This document shows, one piece after another, positions 5,802-6,824 of a DNA stretch of 6,824 bases. The notes under the pieces are model-generated. The model saw nothing but the letters and a program-made list of their open reading frames with translations. It had not been told where the DNA came from and did not search any database. The stretch is taken from positions 1-6,824 of the forward strand of contig NZ_PIZH01000090.1 of the NCBI RefSeq assembly GCF_002835825.1, given 5' to 3'. How positions within the stretch are numbered: position 1 is the stretch's first letter; each line of letters begins with the position of its first letter. A program made the position numbers and the translations under genes. Source of the DNA: Methanoregula sp. Lineage in GTDB: Archaea > Halobacteriota > Methanomicrobia > Methanomicrobiales > Methanospirillaceae.

Positions 5802-6668
5802 TTATCCCGAAACTACCGTAAATTTTCGGATCGCGGAGGGTGTTTTATCCGCCCCCATGATCCCGATGGCGAATTCACCGGTTGCCTGGATCTCGCCATG
5901 CGCTTCCCACGTGTTGGTGCCGCACCTCCCTTCGGTAACGGTTGTTCGGAACGATCCCTGGTTGTCAAGGCTTAGGCCGGCGTCCTTCTCACCCACGGCA
6001 AAGATCGTGTACACGAGCTCCTCTCCCGCGGGAAGATTTGTCATTCCCTGGATCGTGAATGGCTGGTAGGCAACCGGGCTCCCGATTTCATCGATCGCAA
6101 TCCACGGCGCAGTGCTTGTCAGGTTGGTCTCCGGGCAGGCATCTGGCACAGGTGTCACAGAGGGTGTCAAGGGAAGCGTTGTTGATGGCAGGGCACGCAC
6201 AAGGAACTCGCGCTCGACCCCGCAGTCATGCACGATCCGGTACCGGCCCGGTTCCCAGCCGGTGGTGACGAAGGTATACTGGCGGGTTGACGTACCCGGT
6301 GCAAGCGCAGAATTGGTGGCCCGGTCCGGCTGGCCGTCACCCATCTTCGTGCTCCATCTTCCCCCGGGGGTCTGTGTTATCACGGAAAACGCCGGGGGAT
6401 CTCCGGCACAGGACAGGATTCCGCTGCCGTCATTGGTTACCGTGAACTCAACCACTTCACCGGCATTGTAAATGTCGGTGTCCATCTTCACGTAGCCGGA
6501 CAGAGCATCGGGCTGGTTGATGGTGGCGCGGTAAAGAGCTGCGCTGGTGATGGGAGAGGATGATACATTTTCCGTTGTATTGATCGCCCCCTCAGGTGCG
6601 CTACAACCGGCCATGATCGCAAGACACACTGCAAGGAAAAAAACTGCTGCGAGTAATGACCTGTTCAT
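5802..6668 (-). CDS. Secreted two-domain lipoprotein with Ig-like domains
   Basis: Starting at ATG 6668, the product has 288 residues. Residues 2-21 are basic then hydrophobic and end in IMAGC (Cys22), a lipoprotein signal, so the protein is probably anchored outside the cell membrane. A Ser/Thr-rich spacer is followed by a beta-sandwich (about 58-158: MDTDIYNAGEVVEFTVTNDG ... WEPGRYRIVHDCG) like the Ig-like domains that start with 'Y..GE.V.F.V.N.G'. Cys87 and Cys149 sit at each end and could form a disulfide. A Pro/Thr-rich linker (about 160-187) leads to a second domain (190-288) with FTIQGMTNLPAGEEL and TNTWEAHGEI, a pattern seen in surface proteins of Methanomicrobiales; Cys249 may pair with Cys178. 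No catalytic motif is present. The ATG is preferred to a GTG at 6698 because GGTGA lies five bases before it and the GTG sits inside a palindrome at the likely transcription start. Function unknown. Confidence 0.88.
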   Translation of the reverse strand: MNRSLLAAVFFLAVCLAIMAGCSAPEGAINTTENVSSSPITSAALYRATINQPDALSGYVKMDTDIYNAGEVVEFTVTNDGSGILSCAGDPPAFSVITQTPGGRWSTKMGDGQPDRATNSALAPGTSTRQYTFVTTGWEPGRYRIVHDCGVEREFLVRALPSTTLPLTPSVTPVPDACPETNLTSTAPWIAIDEIGSPVAYQPFTIQGMTNLPAGEELVYTIFAVGEKDAGLSLDNQGSFRTTVTEGRCGTNTWEAHGEIQATGEFAIGIMGADKTPSAIRKFTVVSG

Positions 6669-6673
6669 CTGGT

Positions 6674-6678
6674 TCACC
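6674..6678 (-). promoter_or_regulatory. Shine-Dalgarno GGTGA deciding the lipoprotein start
   Basis: GGTGA on the minus strand matches the archaeal anti-Shine-Dalgarno and is five bases before ATG 6668. No comparable site precedes the in-frame GTG at 6698, so the ATG is taken as the start. Confidence 0.6.
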
Positions 6679-6692
6679 GGATTTTTTGTTAT

Positions 6693-6704
6693 TGACACGT
6701 GTCA
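6693..6704. promoter_or_regulatory. 12-base palindrome TGACACGTGTCA, candidate operator
   Basis: A perfect 12-base palindrome with no spacer is placed about 25 bases downstream of the TATA-like element for the lipoprotein gene, so it would cover the transcription start. Archaeal repressors often bind there to block polymerase. The regulator is unknown. Confidence 0.4.
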
Positions 6705-6723
6705 TGACTCTTGGGTATGGGGC

Positions 6724-6731
6724 GATAAATC
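6724..6731 (-). promoter_or_regulatory. TATA-like element for the lipoprotein gene
   Basis: The minus strand reads GATTTATC here, an A/T core in GC-rich DNA. With usual archaeal spacing, transcription would start near 6702, giving a leader of about 33 bases that contains the GGTGA site. Confidence 0.4.
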
Positions 6732-6755
6732 TGTTTGGATTAAGGAGGTCTGTCC

Positions 6756-6824
6756 ATGTACTGGGTGGGCAGGAGTGTCGGTTTTTCCAGAACTGATACT
6801 TTCACTCTCCATTTGGTTAAGGTA
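6756..6824 (+). CDS. Possible start of a divergent gene, cut by the window end
   Basis: ATG 6756 is preceded at six bases by AAGGAGGT (6742-6749), the strongest Shine-Dalgarno match in the window, and the frame stays open for 23 codons to the edge (begins MYWVGRSVGFSRTD). Against this, third-position GC in the short visible part looks lower than in the clear genes here, and no domain can be recognised in 23 residues. If real, it is transcribed away from the lipoprotein gene and would share its 88-base upstream region. No TATA box at the right distance is obvious. Confidence 0.3.
   Translation, partial: MYWVGRSVGFSRTDTFTLHLVKV

Noticed and set aside
5807..5829. CCGAAA/TTTCGG inverted repeat at the end of the lipoprotein gene as a terminator hairpin
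   Set aside because: It lies inside the coding end, has a six-base stem and an 11-base loop, and no T-run follows on the minus strand.
6702..6824. A minus-strand frame open from the window edge to a TGA at 6702-6704, as the possible end of an upstream gene
   Set aside because: The 40 residues are Ser/Thr/Gln/His-rich without a recognisable pattern, third-position GC is low, and the frame runs through the lipoprotein gene's TATA-like element.

Overview
The window most likely comes from a methanogenic euryarchaeon of the order Methanomicrobiales (Methanoregula-like). This is inferred from several things: a moderately GC-rich chromosome, U-rich rather than classical bacterial termination, lipoproteins with Ig-like domains of the sort common in these methanogens, a Cas6b-type protein, and 'GGTGA/GAGGT' Shine-Dalgarno sites. 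No rRNA or marker gene is present, so the taxonomic call is an inference.

Layout from left to right. The first 429 bases are the C-terminal signalling end of a methyl-accepting chemotaxis protein (+). A gene-free stretch of 517 bases follows (430-946). It begins with a U-rich terminator and then holds an unusually dense chain of about ten short palindromes (about 509-853), several built from one repeated unit. Next is a two-gene + strand unit: a small predicted lipoprotein of unknown function and, six bases on, a full-length adenine deaminase (ade) for purine salvage. The ade stop codon abuts the stop codon of a minus-strand gene with no base between them.

The minus-strand block, read from right to left, starts with a secreted two-domain lipoprotein (6668-5802) under a recognisable TATA box with a 12-base palindrome over the likely transcription start. 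About 80 bases on comes a tightly packed four-gene unit: a stand-alone Cas6b-family CRISPR-RNA endonuclease homologue, a GNAT acetyltransferase (GTGA overlap), an isochorismatase-family cysteine hydrolase (ATGA overlap), and a 10-TM EamA/DMT transporter (7-base gap). Overlapping starts and stops imply translational coupling. No CRISPR repeat array or other cas gene is visible.

The last 70 bases hold a strong Shine-Dalgarno and an ATG that may begin a divergent + strand gene cut by the window edge. The most noteworthy items are the orphan Cas6b-like protein embedded in a metabolic/transport operon and the palindrome chain between the chemotaxis gene and the ade unit.
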